A stretch of 64,000 nt of DNA, taken from Planomonospora sp. ID67723. GTDB taxonomy: Bacteria > Actinomycetota > Actinomycetes > Streptosporangiales > Streptosporangiaceae. Below, piece after piece: positions 16,465 to 24,378 of this stretch. The first letter of the stretch is position 1; every line of letters starts with the position of its first letter. The position numbers and the translations under genes are program-made. The notes beneath the pieces were generated by a model, which was not told the origin of the DNA, searched no databases, and saw nothing but the letters and a program-made list of their open reading frames with translations. The stretch covers positions 1,798,001-1,862,000 of the forward strand of contig NZ_JABTEZ010000002.1 of assembly GCF_015711605.1 (NCBI RefSeq). The letters run 5' to 3'.

Positions 16465-17415
16465 ATGCGCGCTGACCGGCTCGTCGCCGCCCTCCTGCTC
16501 ATGCAGGCGCGTGGCCGGGTGACCGCCGCCGAGCTGGCCGCCGAGCTCGAGGTGTCCGTCGCCACCGCCCGCCGTGACCTGGAGGCGCTGTCCGCAGCGG
16601 GCATCCCGGTGTACCCGCAGCCCGGACGCGGCGGCGGCTGGTCGCTCGTCGGCGGCGCCCGCACCGACCTCAGCGGCCTGTCGGCGGCCGAGGCGCAGGC
16701 GTTGTTCCTGCTCGTCGGCCCGGCCGCAGCCGTCTCGGGCGAGGCCAAAGCGGCGCTGCGCAAGCTCGTACGGGCGCTGCCGCAGACCTTCCGGGCCGAC
16801 GCCGAGGCCGCCGCCGACGCCACAATGATCGACCCCACCCGGTGGGGTGAGCGCGATCGCCGCCGACCCGAGATCGTGGACCTGCTGCAGACCGCCGTGG
16901 TCCGCCGGAGGAAGGTCCGCCTGACCTACACCAGCGGTGCCCGGGAGCGGACCGAACGGCTGGTCGACCCGTGGGGCCTGGTCGACAAGGACGACATCTG
17001 GTACCTGCTCGCCGGCACCGAGAGAGGGCGGCGGACCTTCCGGGTCGACCGGATCGCCGAGGCCGAACCGACCGATCTGCCCGCCGAGCGCCCGGACGAC
17101 TTCACGCTCGCCACCGCGTGGAACGAGGTCGTCGGCGAGGTGGAGCAGCGGCGTTCACGCACCTGGGCGACTGTGATCATCGAGGCCAGGTTCGTGCCGG
17201 TGCTGCAGAACCAGTTCGGGCGGCACTGCCACACCGTCGGCGAGCTCGACCACGGCCGTGCGCGGGTCCGCCTCGCCGCCCCGACCCCGCTGGACATCGC
17301 CCGGAACCTCGCCGGCTGGGGCGCGATGGTCGAGGTGGTCGAACCGCCGTCCGTCCAGGCCGAGCTGGCGCGGATCGGCGCCGAGCTCTCCGGCCGCTAC
17401 TCCGGCCGGCACTAG
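16465..17415 (+). CDS. HTH/WYL-domain transcriptional regulator (YafY type)
   Basis: 316 residues. The N-terminal DeoR-like helix-turn-helix V-T-A-A-E-L-A-A-E-L-E-V-S-V-A-T-A-R-R-D-L (about 19-39) with its G-R-G-G-G-W wing is followed by a WYL domain with D-I-W-Y-L-L-A-G-T near residue 180 and R-T-F-R-V-D-R-I, then a C-terminal WCX extension. WYL regulators sense small ligands or nucleic acids. It is divergent from the VOC remnant/YdeI pair and has a palindrome in the shared promoter. GGAGAG precedes the ATG. Confidence 0.92.
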   Translation: MRADRLVAALLLMQARGRVTAAELAAELEVSVATARRDLEALSAAGIPVYPQPGRGGGWSLVGGARTDLSGLSAAEAQALFLLVGPAAAVSGEAKAALRKLVRALPQTFRADAEAAADATMIDPTRWGERDRRRPEIVDLLQTAVVRRRKVRLTYTSGARERTERLVDPWGLVDKDDIWYLLAGTERGRRTFRVDRIAEAEPTDLPAERPDDFTLATAWNEVVGEVEQRRSRTWATVIIEARFVPVLQNQFGRHCHTVGELDHGRARVRLAAPTPLDIARNLAGWGAMVEVVEPPSVQAELARIGAELSGRYSGRH

Positions 17416-17456
17416 CCGGACGCTCCTGGCCGGACCGGCGCCGTGGGCGCGCCCGC

Positions 17457-17726
17457 TCACTCCTCGGCGAGCTCGGCGAGGAGCTCCTGCCTGCGCTCGG
17501 CGGGCAGGAGGCGCCAGTCGACGTCGGCCAGCGCGCCCTCCATCGCCCACAGGGCATTGAGCGACAACCCCGGCACGGCGGCGTCCCGCAGCCGCCGGTA
17601 GACCTCCACCGCGCCGAGCTCGGCCAGCAGGCCGGCGTCGCGGACACCCACCTGCTCCAGCCACACCTCGCTCTTGGGGCCCAGGTTGCGCAGGTCGCGG
17701 ATCCTCACCCCGCTATTCTCCGGCAC
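17457..17726 (-). CDS. TfoX C-terminal domain protein
   Basis: 89 residues, essentially one domain: L-R-N-L-G-P-K-S-E-V-W-L-E-Q-V-G-V, E-L-G-A-V-E-V-Y-R-R-L and L-N-A-L-W-A-M-E-G-A-L. This matches the C-terminal domain of TfoX/Sxy, here free-standing, as is common in actinobacteria. Its role there is not known; TfoX itself regulates competence in gamma-proteobacteria. The start could be GTG 17726 or GTG 17708; the latter has GGAG 9 nt upstream. Confidence 0.85.
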   Translation of the reverse strand: MPENSGVRIRDLRNLGPKSEVWLEQVGVRDAGLLAELGAVEVYRRLRDAAVPGLSLNALWAMEGALADVDWRLLPAERRQELLAELAEE

Positions 17727-17921
17727 CGCGCTCCGCGGCGGTGCGGCGGGGACCGTGGTGAGGGGTCACGGGCGCGAGGGCGGGCCGGAAAGGGCGGCGC
17801 CGGCGCGGGGAAGGCCCGGGTGCCGCACCCCATCCTCGTAACTGGGAGGTAGCCGGCCCGCCCTGTTCTCCTGTTGTCTCATCCCGTCACCGAGCAACAC
17901 GAGTGACGGGAGGGAATGACA

Positions 17922-18812
17922 ATGACGACGACCAGACGGTCCCCGACCGCCCGCATGACGGCTGAGGCCGCCTGCGCGACCGCCGCGACGGCGTTTCTCG
18001 TCCTGGCCGGCCTGCCCGCTCAGGCCGACGCCACCGGCACCGCCGGAACGCGGGCGGCAACGGCGGGACCGAGCTTCCAGCTGCCGGTTCCCTGCGGTCA
18101 GCGATGGACGACGTCCACCCACGGCGGGCACGCCAACCAGTACATGGTCGACATGATCTCGCAGAGCGGCGCCACACACGGCACCGCCGTCCTCGCCTCC
18201 GCCGCCGGGCGGGTGACCACGTCGGCCTACTACAACGACGCGGGCAACACCGTCGTCATCGATCACGGCGGCGGCTGGGTGACCCGCTACCTGCACCTGG
18301 ACAGCAGGGCCGTCGGGGTCGGCACCACGGTCGGCCAGGGCCAGCGGATCGGCGCCGTCGGCAACTCGGGGACGTGGACCAGCGGATCGCACCTGCACTA
18401 CGAGCAGAAGCTGAACGGGGCGGTCGTCCAGGCCACCGTCAACGGGCACCTCATCCCTGTCAAGTGGTCGTACGGCCAGCACGCCGAGACCAGCAACAAC
18501 TGCGGTGGCGGGGGGAACAACCCGCCCCCCGCTCCCAGGAAGTACATGGTCGACATCCACTCGGCCGCGCCCGGGCACTCCTCTCCCGGCGGCACCCGCA
18601 CCGGGACCCTCAACAAGGGCACCGGCTACGTCTACTGCCGCACCCGGGGTCCCAAGGTCCAGGTCGGCGCCGACTACAACCACTGGTGGCTCAAGACCGA
18701 CCTCGACTCCGGCAACCCCTGGCGGAACCAGTGGGTCTCGGCCTACTACCTCTCCCGCTGGGGCAACGACCAGGCCAAGGACAACAGCGGCAACGACATC
18801 CGCGACTGCTGA
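17922..18812 (+). CDS. Secreted M23-family peptidase-like protein, copy 1
   Basis: 296 residues. An N-terminal signal peptide (A-C-A-T-A-A-T-A-F-L-V-L-A-G-L-P-A-Q-A) is followed by an M23 lysostaphin-type domain: first zinc ligands H and D in G-G-H-A-N-Q-Y-M-V-D, then V-I-D-H-G-G-G-W-V-T-R-Y-L-H-L and G-S-H-L-H-Y-E. A Gly/Pro linker leads to a C-terminal SH3-like domain of about 90 residues (K-Y-M-V-D-I-H-S-A-A ... D-I-R-D-C). Such proteins cut peptidoglycan cross-links. The second ATG (17922) is chosen because GGGAGGG ends 7 nt before it. The last 279 bases are identical to those of the next gene. Confidence 0.88.
   Translation: MTTTRRSPTARMTAEAACATAATAFLVLAGLPAQADATGTAGTRAATAGPSFQLPVPCGQRWTTSTHGGHANQYMVDMISQSGATHGTAVLASAAGRVTTSAYYNDAGNTVVIDHGGGWVTRYLHLDSRAVGVGTTVGQGQRIGAVGNSGTWTSGSHLHYEQKLNGAVVQATVNGHLIPVKWSYGQHAETSNNCGGGGNNPPPAPRKYMVDIHSAAPGHSSPGGTRTGTLNKGTGYVYCRTRGPKVQVGADYNHWWLKTDLDSGNPWRNQWVSAYYLSRWGNDQAKDNSGNDIRDC
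18534..18812 (+). repeat. 279-bp exact duplicate, first copy
   Basis: Bases 18534-18812 are identical to 19505-19783 (constant offset 971), covering the whole C-terminal SH3-like domain and the stop codon of both M23 genes. Identity ends abruptly on each side, while the upstream catalytic regions have diverged. Confidence 0.95.
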
Positions 18813-18835
18813 CTCCGACCTAAGGACCGATTCCC

Positions 18836-19783
18836 ATGACGACAGACAGATCACGGCGCATGCGACTGCTGCTGAGCATGGCGGGGCTGACCGTGCTGGC
18901 CGCGACCACGTTCCAGACGACCGGAGCCTCCGCGGCGTCCCCGCCCGCCCTGGGGTCCGCAGGAAAGTCCACCTCCGGGGCGGCGGCCCCCAGCCTGCAG
19001 CTGCCCTTCCCGTGTAACCAGCAGTGGAGGCTGGACAGCTGGGCGCACGCCCCCGCGCTCGACATGGTCAAGGAACCGAACCAGAGCGGCACCGAGGGCG
19101 CCGCACTCGTCGCCCCCGCTGCCGGAACCGTCAGCCAGTCCTACTGGCACAACAACGCGGGCAACGTGATCCAGATCAACCACGGCGGCGGCTGGTTCAC
19201 CACGTATCTGCACCTCCAGTCACGGGCCGTCGGCGTCGGTGCCGGGGTGCAGCAGGGCACCGTGATCGGCAAGGTGGGCAGAACGGGGCCGACCTCCAAC
19301 AACCATCCGCACCTGCACTTCGAGCTCGGGTACGACTCGAACGGGGACGGGCAGGCGTCCTGGGGCTTCTCGGGTGCCGAGCGGGTCAAGGCCGCCTTCA
19401 ACGGCGTCACGTACGGCAGCGGCAACAACCAGACTTTCCGCAACGTCACCAGCCGCAACAAGTGCGGCGGCAACGACGGGGGCGGCACCGGTTCCGGGCC
19501 GAACCCCAGGAAGTACATGGTCGACATCCACTCGGCCGCGCCCGGGCACTCCTCTCCCGGCGGCACCCGCACCGGGACCCTCAACAAGGGCACCGGCTAC
19601 GTCTACTGCCGCACCCGGGGTCCCAAGGTCCAGGTCGGCGCCGACTACAACCACTGGTGGCTCAAGACCGACCTCGACTCCGGCAACCCCTGGCGGAACC
19701 AGTGGGTCTCGGCCTACTACCTCTCCCGCTGGGGCAACGACCAGGCCAAGGACAACAGCGGCAACGACATCCGCGACTGCTGA
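18836..19783 (+). CDS. Secreted M23-family peptidase-like protein, copy 2
   Basis: 315 residues, tandem paralogue of the previous gene 23 bases downstream. A signal peptide (L-L-S-M-A-G-L-T-V-L-A-A-T-T-F) is followed by an M23-like domain with A-P-A-L-D-M-V-K, I-N-H-G-G-G-W-F-T-T-Y-L-H-L and H-P-H-L-H-F-E. The first zinc-ligand histidine of copy 1 is here in W-A-H-A-P-A-L-D. The C-terminal SH3-like domain is identical in DNA and protein to that of copy 1, whereas the catalytic domains differ clearly. The pair is probably one operon for extracellular wall remodelling. Confidence 0.88.
   Translation: MTTDRSRRMRLLLSMAGLTVLAATTFQTTGASAASPPALGSAGKSTSGAAAPSLQLPFPCNQQWRLDSWAHAPALDMVKEPNQSGTEGAALVAPAAGTVSQSYWHNNAGNVIQINHGGGWFTTYLHLQSRAVGVGAGVQQGTVIGKVGRTGPTSNNHPHLHFELGYDSNGDGQASWGFSGAERVKAAFNGVTYGSGNNQTFRNVTSRNKCGGNDGGGTGSGPNPRKYMVDIHSAAPGHSSPGGTRTGTLNKGTGYVYCRTRGPKVQVGADYNHWWLKTDLDSGNPWRNQWVSAYYLSRWGNDQAKDNSGNDIRDC
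19505..19783 (+). repeat. 279-bp exact duplicate, second copy
   Basis: Second copy of the repeat at 18534-18812, ending with the TGA of the second M23 gene. Absence of even synonymous changes points to recent conversion or duplication of this domain alone. Confidence 0.95.
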
Positions 19784-19804
19784 TCGGGGCGGCGACCGGG
19801 GAAG

Positions 19805-19840
19805 GGCGGGGGCGGCACCACCTCAGGTGCCGCCCCCGCC
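19805..19840. terminator. Strong bidirectional terminator
   Basis: A 15-bp perfect stem (19805-19819 with 19826-19840) and the six-base loop ACCTCA stand between the convergent M23 and FHA genes. Confidence 0.85.
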
Positions 19841-19848
19841 GCGTCGTG

Positions 19849-20580
19849 TCAGGCACCGGGCCGGGGAAGAAGGGCGAGATGCTCCCGCCGTACCAGGTCG
19901 AACCGGAGCGCGAGCGAGACCAGCGCCGCCCGCTGCCAGTCGGCCTTGCCCTCGTCGCCGTCCTGCCGGACCCGGAGTTTGCTGGCGGCCAGGTACTTGA
20001 TGTGGAAGGAGATCGCCGAGGGGGTGAGGCCGGATCCGGCGAGCCGATCGGTGATCTGCGGCACCGTCGGGATCACCGGCGACGACGGGTCGCGCAGGCG
20101 GGGCTCGCAGAGTGCGACGAGGACGAGGAAGTACTTGGCGGTCGGGTCGAGAGGGAAGGCCACGGATGTCTTGGTCCCCGAGGAGACGGACAGGGGGTCG
20201 AGGAAGGGATGGGCGGGGGCGAAGACGAGGAAGGAGGTGGCGCCCTCGTCGCTGGGAAGGATCACTCTGGCGAACTCGAACGGGACCGGCGCGTCGACCC
20301 GTCCCGGGACCACCTTGACGAACTCCCCGCCGCCCTCGGGGTTCTCCACGACGTAGGTGTGGGCCCGGCCCAGATTGGTGAGGGTCCAGTAGGTGTCGAC
20401 GGCGCGGATCCGGCCGGCGAGCCGGGACACCGCCGGGTGGTGGAGAACGATGTCCACCTCGATGTCGGGAGCCCCACGGCCGAAGGTGACGGCGTTGCCG
20501 GGGGTCAGCTCCCAGGAACGCAGGTCGGCTCCGTCGTCCGCCGCGTCTGTCTGGATCAGGACCGTTTCCACCTGCCGCAC
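19849..20580 (-). CDS. FHA-domain protein with C-terminal winged-helix-like region
   Basis: 243 residues. The N-terminal half shows the FHA pattern: V-T-F-G-R-G near residue 33, a variant serine loop H-H-P-A-V-S-R-L-A-G (usual I-S-R-x-H-A), then W-T-L-T-N-L-G-R near 66. FHA domains bind phosphothreonine. The C-terminal part (P-Q-I-T-D-R-L-A-G-S-G-L-T-P-S-A-I-S-F-H-I-K-Y-L) resembles a helix-turn-helix. The gene is divergent from a Ser/Thr kinase, and kinase-FHA neighbours are usually substrate or partner pairs in actinobacteria. A phospho-dependent DNA-binding role is inference. Confidence 0.75.
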   Translation of the reverse strand: MRQVETVLIQTDAADDGADLRSWELTPGNAVTFGRGAPDIEVDIVLHHPAVSRLAGRIRAVDTYWTLTNLGRAHTYVVENPEGGGEFVKVVPGRVDAPVPFEFARVILPSDEGATSFLVFAPAHPFLDPLSVSSGTKTSVAFPLDPTAKYFLVLVALCEPRLRDPSSPVIPTVPQITDRLAGSGLTPSAISFHIKYLAASKLRVRQDGDEGKADWQRAALVSLALRFDLVRREHLALLPRPGA

Positions 20581-20600
20581 CCTAGCCGCATATCGGAGCG

Positions 20601-20628
20601 TTGACGGACGATTCCGCAGTGTTGATAC
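20601..20628 (+). promoter_or_regulatory. Probable promoter of the Ser/Thr kinase gene
   Basis: TTGACG (20601-20606), 16 bases, then TGATAC (20623-20628) form a plausible vegetative promoter in the 103-bp divergent region. This would leave an untranslated leader of about 50 bases before the ATG at 20684. Confidence 0.5.
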
Positions 20629-20683
20629 TCATGGTGGCCAGGGGGAGCTTTGTTCCTATTCGCACCAGTGTTACAGGTTATGC

Positions 20684-22273
20684 ATGCACCAACCGACTTA
20701 TGCAGGGCGCTACCGCATCGACAGGCGTCTGGGCGAAGGCGGGTTCGCGACGGTGTGGCTGGGCCATGACGAGGAACTGCACGCGCCCGTCGCCATCAAG
20801 ATCCTCGCATCCCACTGGGCGGAACGGGAGGGCGTCAGGCAGCGCTTCTTCCAGGAGGCTCGGCTGCTCCGCCGGGTCGACTCCCACCTGCTGGTCCAGG
20901 TCTTCGACATCGGAGAACTCCCCGACGGCCGGCCGTACTTCGTCATGACCTACGCCGACCGGGGCACCCTTGAGGACAGGCTCGCCGAGGGCCCGCTTCC
21001 CCTCGGCGAGGTGCTGCGCGTGGCCGAGGCGGTGGCGTCCGGCCTCACCGCCCTGCACGCGACGGACGTCGTCCATCGCGACATCAAGCCCTCCAACGTG
21101 CTCGTCCACTCGCCGGCCAGCGGGGAGGACGGCGATCGGCTGCTCCTGTCCGACCTGGGCATCGCCAAGCGGTTCGCCGCCACCAACGGGCCCACGGCGG
21201 GGCTCGGCACCCCCGGGTACGCCGCCCCGGAGCAGCTGCCGCTGGGCCAGGGCCTCGACGCACGCACGGACGTCTACGGCCTGGGCGCACTCGTCTACCA
21301 CCTGATCTCCGGGCGGGTTCCGGCGCCGTACGGCGAGCAGGAGCGCCCGGAGGCGACGCGTCCGGAGATCCCCGCGGCGGTCGGCGACGTGGTGATGAAG
21401 GCGCTGGCCGCCGACCAGGAGACCCGCTGGCCGTCCGCGCGGGCGTTCGCGGACGCGCTCTCGGCCGCCGCGGAGCGCCGGGAGGCAGAGCCCGCACGGG
21501 GCGGCGGAGGGACGCGGACCGCCCGGGGCGGTGATGAGGCGCGGACCGCCCGGGGCGGTGATGAGGCGCGGACCGCCCGGGGCGGTGATGAGGCGCGGCC
21601 GGTCGCAGGCCGCACGCGGCACATCCCGAACCTCGTGGCGCCCTTCAGACGACACGCCCTCCTCGGTGGAGGCGTCCTGATCGCGGCCCTCGCGAGCGGC
21701 GCCCTGCTGCTGCGCGGTGCCGACCTGCCGGCCGGCGGCCCGGCCTCGTCCACCCCCTCCGGCCCGGCTGCCTCCTCCGCGACCGGGGCGCCGGCCGCGA
21801 CCGACCGCCACGCCCGTTGGCTCAACGTGCGCAGTGACGTTCCCGAGCGGTACCGCGACTTGATCGTTCAGGCGGGGCACACCTGCGACCTGCCCGGTCT
21901 CAGCCCCGCCTTCATCGCGGCCCTGCTCAAGGCCGAGAGCGGCTTCGACCCCGATCTGTCCGATCCCGAACGCGACGAGTACGGCATCGCGAGGTGGACG
22001 CCGCATGTGCTGCGGTTCTGGCAGCCGGGCGGTCGGAAGAACCCCGTGCCCGAGCCGCCGCTCTCGCCCGAGCTGTCCATCCCGGCGATGGGCCGGTTCT
22101 TCTGCAAGCTCGGACCGCAGATCGCCGAAGTGCCGGGCGACCCCGAGGCGAACCTGGTCGGCCTCTACCGCACCGGCGTCGACGTGGTGCGCGAGCACGG
22201 CGGTGTCCCGGGGGAGTGGCGCGAGCACGCCGCCCGGGTCAAGCGGTATCTCGACGACTACCGGCCGCGCTGA
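20684..22273 (+). CDS. Transmembrane Ser/Thr protein kinase with extracellular transglycosylase-like domain
   Basis: 529 residues. Kinase domain (about 8-265): L-G-E-G-G-F-A-T-V-W P-loop, V-A-I-K catalytic Lys, H-R-D-I-K-P-S-N loop, D-L-G in place of DFG, and G-T-P-G-Y-A-A-P-E. A basic linker contains three exact R-T-A-R-G-G-D-E-A repeats, then a single transmembrane helix (about 323-342, A-L-L-G-G-G-V-L-I-A-A-L). The external part has P-A-F-I-A-A-L-L-K-A-E-S-G-F-D-P-D-L-S, like the catalytic-Glu segment of soluble lytic transglycosylases, and no PASTA repeats. It may sense or act on peptidoglycan. The start at 20684 gives the canonical YRIDRRLGEGGF N-terminus. Confidence 0.9.
   Translation: MHQPTYAGRYRIDRRLGEGGFATVWLGHDEELHAPVAIKILASHWAEREGVRQRFFQEARLLRRVDSHLLVQVFDIGELPDGRPYFVMTYADRGTLEDRLAEGPLPLGEVLRVAEAVASGLTALHATDVVHRDIKPSNVLVHSPASGEDGDRLLLSDLGIAKRFAATNGPTAGLGTPGYAAPEQLPLGQGLDARTDVYGLGALVYHLISGRVPAPYGEQERPEATRPEIPAAVGDVVMKALAADQETRWPSARAFADALSAAAERREAEPARGGGGTRTARGGDEARTARGGDEARTARGGDEARPVAGRTRHIPNLVAPFRRHALLGGGVLIAALASGALLLRGADLPAGGPASSTPSGPAASSATGAPAATDRHARWLNVRSDVPERYRDLIVQAGHTCDLPGLSPAFIAALLKAESGFDPDLSDPERDEYGIARWTPHVLRFWQPGGRKNPVPEPPLSPELSIPAMGRFFCKLGPQIAEVPGDPEANLVGLYRTGVDVVREHGGVPGEWREHAARVKRYLDDYRPR
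21515..21595 (+). repeat. Intragenic tandem repeat, 3 x 27 bp
   Basis: Three identical 27-bp units (21515-21541, 21542-21568, 21569-21595) encode R-T-A-R-G-G-D-E-A in the juxtamembrane linker of the kinase. A degenerate unit precedes them. Each unit adds one Thr and alternating charge. Confidence 0.92.
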
Positions 22274-22315
22274 CGGCCGGCCAGGCTCCCGCGGGGCTTC
22301 GGTAGCGTCGAGGCC

Positions 22316-23167
22316 ATGCAGCTTCATGTGGGGTGCGCGATGTGGACGCACAAGCCGTGGCAGGGACGCCTCCTGCCTCACCCGCTCCCTCCGGGGGAGC
22401 GCCTGCGGGCCTACGCGACCTGGTGCAACGCGGTGGAGGGCAACACGACGTTCTACGCGACACCGGCGAGAAGCGCCGTGGAGTCGTGGGCGCGGCAGGT
22501 CGCCCCCGACTTCCGTCTCGTGGTCAAGCTGCCCAGAGCGATCACGCACGAGCGTCGTCTCACCGGCGCCGACGAGGAGCTCCGGTCGTTCCTGGAGGCG
22601 ATCGAGCCACTCGGCCCGCGGGCCCACGCCCTCTGGGTGCAGCTACCCGGGTCGTTCACTCCGGCCGACCTCGGCGTCCTGGCCGGTTTCCTCCGCAGGC
22701 TCCCCGCCGCGTACAGATACGCCGTCGAAGTGCGCCACCGAGCGTTCTTCGACGATGCGAGGTCGGAAGGGCTCCTCGAGAGGGTTCTCTCCGGTGCGGG
22801 GGCCGAGTGGATCCCGTTCGACACCACCGCGCTGTTCCAGAGCCCTCCGACCAGCGACGCGGAGCGGGAGGCGTGGACGAAGAAACCGCGGATGCCGCGC
22901 CGGTCGCGGGCGCTCACCGACCGCCCGATCGTCCGCTACCTCGGCCGGGACGACACGGCGCGTACGGTCGAGGGCTGGCAGCAGTGGATCGGCACCGTCA
23001 CCGGGTGGCTGCGAGAGGGCCGGTCGCCGACGGTGTTCATCCACACTCCCGACAACGCCGACGCGCTGACGCTGGCCCGCCGCTTCCACGACGACGTGCG
23101 GGCCTGCCTGCCGGAGGTCGAGCCGTTGCCCCAGCCGACGCCGGTCGAGCCGCTGACCCTCTTCTGA
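22316..23167 (+). CDS. DUF72 (YecE-like) protein
   Basis: 283 residues. It starts with L-H-V-G-C-A-M-W-T-H-K-P-W-Q-G and contains C-N-A-V-E-G-N-T-T-F-Y-A-T-P, F-R-L-V-V-K-L-P-R-A-I-T-H and Y-A-V-E-V-R-H-R-A-F-F, the standard DUF72 TIM-barrel landmarks. The biochemical function of the family is not settled. It is monocistronic, 42 bases after the kinase gene on the same strand. Confidence 0.92.
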   Translation: MQLHVGCAMWTHKPWQGRLLPHPLPPGERLRAYATWCNAVEGNTTFYATPARSAVESWARQVAPDFRLVVKLPRAITHERRLTGADEELRSFLEAIEPLGPRAHALWVQLPGSFTPADLGVLAGFLRRLPAAYRYAVEVRHRAFFDDARSEGLLERVLSGAGAEWIPFDTTALFQSPPTSDAEREAWTKKPRMPRRSRALTDRPIVRYLGRDDTARTVEGWQQWIGTVTGWLREGRSPTVFIHTPDNADALTLARRFHDDVRACLPEVEPLPQPTPVEPLTLF

Positions 23168-23199
23168 CCGGCCGGACCGCGCCGCGGTGGACGGCTTCG

Positions 23200-23237
23200 G
23201 GCTCGGCCGGGCACGGTCCGCCGGACCCGGCCGAGCC
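23200..23237. terminator. Bidirectional terminator
   Basis: A 12-bp perfect stem, GGCTCGGCCGGG (23200-23211) with its complement at 23226-23237, and a 14-base loop, between the convergent DUF72 and MBL genes. Confidence 0.7.
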
Positions 23238-23242
23238 GCCTT

Positions 23243-24106
23243 TCACGCCGACGGCGGGGCCGCCTGCGGGGCCCGGAGGAGGAAGCCGGTGCCCTGCCGG
23301 TGGACCGTTCCGGAGCGGGCGAGATGGGCGGCCAGGAAGATGCCGGAGCGGTCGGCGAGGTCGTCGAGCACGCGGCGGCGCGACCGTGCGGCCAGGGCGG
23401 GGTCGTCGCAGAGGGACGAGGAGACGTCGGGGCGGGCGAGTTGCAGGGGGTGGTGGACCAGGTCGCCCGCGATGACCGCGGTCCGGCCGCCGTCGGTGAT
23501 CTCCACGACGAGGTGGCCGGGGGTGTGCCCGGGGGCGGGCAGCAGCCGTACCCCCTCGTCGATCTCGTGGATCCCGGCGACCAGGTCGAGCAGGCCGGCG
23601 TCCCGCAGGGGCAGGACGCACTCGCCGACCCGGTCGGCATGCCGGACGCGGCCCGTGGTGAAGTGCTCGTACTCCGCCTCGGCCAGCAGATAGCGCGCGC
23701 GGGGGAAGGCCGGCTTCAGGTCCTCGGTGGTGTTCCAGCCGATGTGGTCGTGGTGGAGGTGGGTGTTGACGACGACGTCCACGGAGTCGGGTTCGATCCC
23801 GGCCTCCTCGAGGGTGGTCATCCACCGGGAGGTGAAGCCGGGGAAAGGCCCTTTCCTTCCCTGCTTGCCGCCGCCGAGACAGGTGTCGACCAGGATCGTG
23901 GTGCCGGCGCCGAGGACGGCGAAGCCGGTGACGACCATCGGTTCGCGCATTCCCCCGGCGGCCAGGAGCGGGGTCAGCTCCTCGGGGGGCAGGTCGGGGA
24001 ACAGCCGCTCGGGGGGCAGGACCTGTCCGGCCGCGTCGATCAGCGGGACGACGGTGCGCCGTCCGACCGCGACGGACGCCGGCTGGGGCGGGATGTGCAG
24101 GGACAC
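23243..24106 (-). CDS. MBL-fold metallo-hydrolase
   Basis: 287 residues with the metallo-beta-lactamase motif T-H-L-H-H-D-H-I-G-W near residue 115, P-A-P-G-H-T-P-G-H near 195, I-A-G-D-L-V-H-H near 215 and a late A-A-H-L metal ligand. The arrangement is that of the lactonase/general hydrolase branch. The GTG start has GAGGAG upstream. A CGAACA-N4-TGTTCG palindrome lies 32-47 bases upstream of the start, the same element as in front of the MFS/TetR operon at 46.5 kb, so it may belong to that TetR regulon. Confidence 0.9.
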   Translation of the reverse strand: MSLHIPPQPASVAVGRRTVVPLIDAAGQVLPPERLFPDLPPEELTPLLAAGGMREPMVVTGFAVLGAGTTILVDTCLGGGKQGRKGPFPGFTSRWMTTLEEAGIEPDSVDVVVNTHLHHDHIGWNTTEDLKPAFPRARYLLAEAEYEHFTTGRVRHADRVGECVLPLRDAGLLDLVAGIHEIDEGVRLLPAPGHTPGHLVVEITDGGRTAVIAGDLVHHPLQLARPDVSSSLCDDPALAARSRRRVLDDLADRSGIFLAAHLARSGTVHRQGTGFLLRAPQAAPPSA

Positions 24107-24137
24107 GGTCGGCTCCTCGGAGAGCGGGTTTCCATAT

Positions 24138-24153
24138 CGAACAGGAGTGTTCG
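24138..24153. promoter_or_regulatory. TetR-type operator before the MBL gene
   Basis: CGAACA-GGAG-TGTTCG is a perfect 6-4-6 inverted repeat, identical in its arms and spacing to the core of both palindromes at 46516-46531 and 46552-46567. It lies just upstream of the MBL-fold gene. Confidence 0.7.
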
Positions 24154-24378
24154 GAAAAGGAGGTACCGCCTGATGGGAGCGGGGGTCAACCGTCAGATGG
24201 GACGGTGCCGTTCACTACGGAACACTCGGGGAGCGTCTGTCCGGGAATCCGCGGCCCGTGCCCGGGGCTGTGAGCGGATCTCGTCCTCCGGCGTCCTGCA
24301 CGGCTCGCCGGATGCGGCGGACCCGGCGGCGAGCCGTTGCACGAGATCCTCCGTCCTGCGGTGAGGCGGCCGGCGGGG
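24154..24378. other. Intergenic region, no certain gene
   Basis: An AAGGAGG stands 9 bases before an ATG at 24173 that opens a 63-codon frame (to 24364) with no recognisable domain and an Arg/Ser-rich composition. It may be a degraded gene or chance. Nothing else is supported here. Confidence 0.35.

Noticed and set aside
17884-17911. Possible c-di-AMP (ydaO) riboswitch before the M23 genes, since such riboswitches often precede wall hydrolase genes
   Set aside because: Only a simple CCCGTCAC...GTGACGGG inverted repeat is present, whose right arm borders the ribosome site; none of the conserved ydaO core elements are visible.
24173-24364. 63-codon plus-strand frame behind a good AAGGAGG
   Set aside because: No recognisable domain, Arg/Ser-rich shadow-like composition; kept only as a note under the intergenic region.
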